DNA from: Actinomycetota bacterium
Lineage (GTDB): Bacteria > Actinomycetota > Acidimicrobiia > Acidimicrobiales > Microtrichaceae
NCBI GenBank assembly: GCA_009700815.1
Contig: WLLG01000178.1
Coordinates: 1-5,383, forward strand
Length of the DNA stretch: 5,383 nucleotides
Direction of reading: 5' to 3'
Shown: one piece after another, positions 4,787 to 5,383 of the stretch
Position numbering within the stretch: position 1 is the first letter of the stretch
Layout: each line of letters opens with the position of its first letter
Notes under the pieces: model-generated
Database searches by the model: none
What the model was told of the DNA's origin: nothing
The model's input: the letters and a program-made list of their open reading frames with translations, nothing else
Position numbers and translations under genes: made by a program

Positions 4787-5374
4787 TCAGCCTGCAGGAA
4801 CGGTGCTGGCGCTTGGGTCAGCAGCCGGGTCAGTAGGCGCTGCTGGTGCACACTGAGCCTGATAGATCGACTGGTATTCCGTCATTGCAGCGGTGTAGCC
4901 GTCGCCTGAGAGCGCCTTCTGGCCAGCATCTCCGGACAAGAAGTCGGTGGGATACCCAGCAGCCTCTGCCTCGGACTGCAAGGTGTTGGCGGCTATACGC
5001 AGTGACTCACTTGATGCAGCGGACTCAGCCGGGAATGCGCCAGCTACGGCGTTGAGGAGCTCGACATACAGTCCAACAGCTTCCTCGGTCTGCTTGGAGT
5101 TAGTCGGCTCGGGCGGTCCCTCGGTGGTGACAGTGCTGAGCTTGCAGAGGTCAGTTCCAGCGCCTGTGATGGCCGTTGAGATCTCGTCGACCTTGGCGCT
5201 GTAGGCCTCATCGCTCAGTGCCTTAGCGGTTGTTTCGGTGGTCTTGTCGCCCTTGGCGGTAGTCGTAGTTGTTGACTTGCTGTCGTCGTCTTTGCTGCAG
5301 GCACCAGCAAAGAGCGCAAGGGTTGCGACCATTACTACGCCACCGATGCGCCGCCAGTTGTTTTGCGGATTCAT
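4787..5374 (-). CDS. Secreted lipoprotein of unknown function
   Basis: This 195-residue protein is predicted to be exported and lipid-anchored. The ATG at 5374 is preceded by GGAG (5380-5383) with 5 bases of spacing at the window edge. Residues 7-9 (WRR) and the hydrophobic run 10-25 form a signal peptide ending LFAGAC (21-26), with C26 as the lipidated cysteine. A low-complexity linker follows: DDD at 29-31, five Thr at 35-39, and Lys/Thr/Glu to about residue 51. The mature domain (about 52-175) is mostly predicted helical and Ala/Glu/Ser-rich, with only two cysteines, C77 (DLCKL) and C175 (QAQC), which probably form a disulfide. The tail is Pro/Ala/Thr-rich. I recognise no catalytic motif or named family; similar small Thr-linker lipoproteins are common in Actinobacteria. 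It converges on the crotonase across a hairpin terminator, so it is transcribed separately. That it is a real gene is well supported; its function is unknown. Confidence 0.8.
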   Translation of the reverse strand: MNPQNNWRRIGGVVMVATLALFAGACSKDDDSKSTTTTTAKGDKTTETTAKALSDEAYSAKVDEISTAITGAGTDLCKLSTVTTEGPPEPTNSKQTEEAVGLYVELLNAVAGAFPAESAASSESLRIAANTLQSEAEAAGYPTDFLSGDAGQKALSGDGYTAAMTEYQSIYQAQCAPAAPTDPAADPSASTVPAG

Positions 5375-5383
5375 GAGAACTCC

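Overview
The window looks like a chromosomal segment of an actinobacterium. It is moderately GC-rich. Two predicted lipoproteins are present, one with an acidic and Ser/Thr/Lys-rich linker after its lipobox. The best-recognised genes resemble Mycobacterium steroid-catabolism genes. The exact lineage cannot be fixed from this sequence: a planktonic Actinomycetes or Acidimicrobiia-type organism is possible, but that is a guess. All family assignments come from reading motifs and from remembered sequences; no search was run.

Layout, left to right. (1) Bases 1-169, minus strand: the first 56 codons of a glycosyltransferase that runs off the left edge. It has no Shine-Dalgarno sequence and may be leaderless. 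(2) Bases 170-351: an intergenic stretch with a strong hairpin that could end the leftward operon. (3) Bases 352-2048, minus strand: a DUF35/OB-fold protein followed by a thiolase-superfamily ('lipid-transfer protein') enzyme, joined by a 4-base ATGA overlap. (4) Bases 2170-2799, minus strand: a small unassigned lipoprotein-like membrane protein. Its stop codon lies inside a three-copy 18-bp tandem repeat. (5) Bases 2941-3741, minus strand: a short-chain dehydrogenase/reductase. (6) Bases 3742-3936: a divergent control region with a 24-bp direct repeat and a partial match to the KstR2 operator. (7) Bases 3937-4695, plus strand: an EchA20-like crotonase. (8) Bases 4696-4786: a convergent gap with a 13-bp duplication that repeats the stop codon, and a hairpin terminator. 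(9) Bases 4787-5374, minus strand: a secreted lipoprotein of unknown function.

The biologically coherent part is the divergent SDR/EchA20 pair. Both proteins and their head-to-head arrangement resemble Rv3549c/Rv3550 of the M. tuberculosis KstR2 regulon, which degrades the last two steroid rings (C and D). The crotonase lacks the first canonical hydratase glutamate, as expected of a ring-opening hydrolase. The nearby thiolase-DUF35 pair is of a type used in acyl-CoA and steroid side-chain degradation. Its thiolase keeps the nucleophilic Cys but has lost the GHP histidine motif, and its DUF35 partner has lost most zinc ligands. The window therefore suggests steroid or related polycyclic acyl-CoA catabolism, with an unusual thiolase/DUF35 pair nearby. 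I found no wholly new system (no CRISPR, defence, phage or transposon module).
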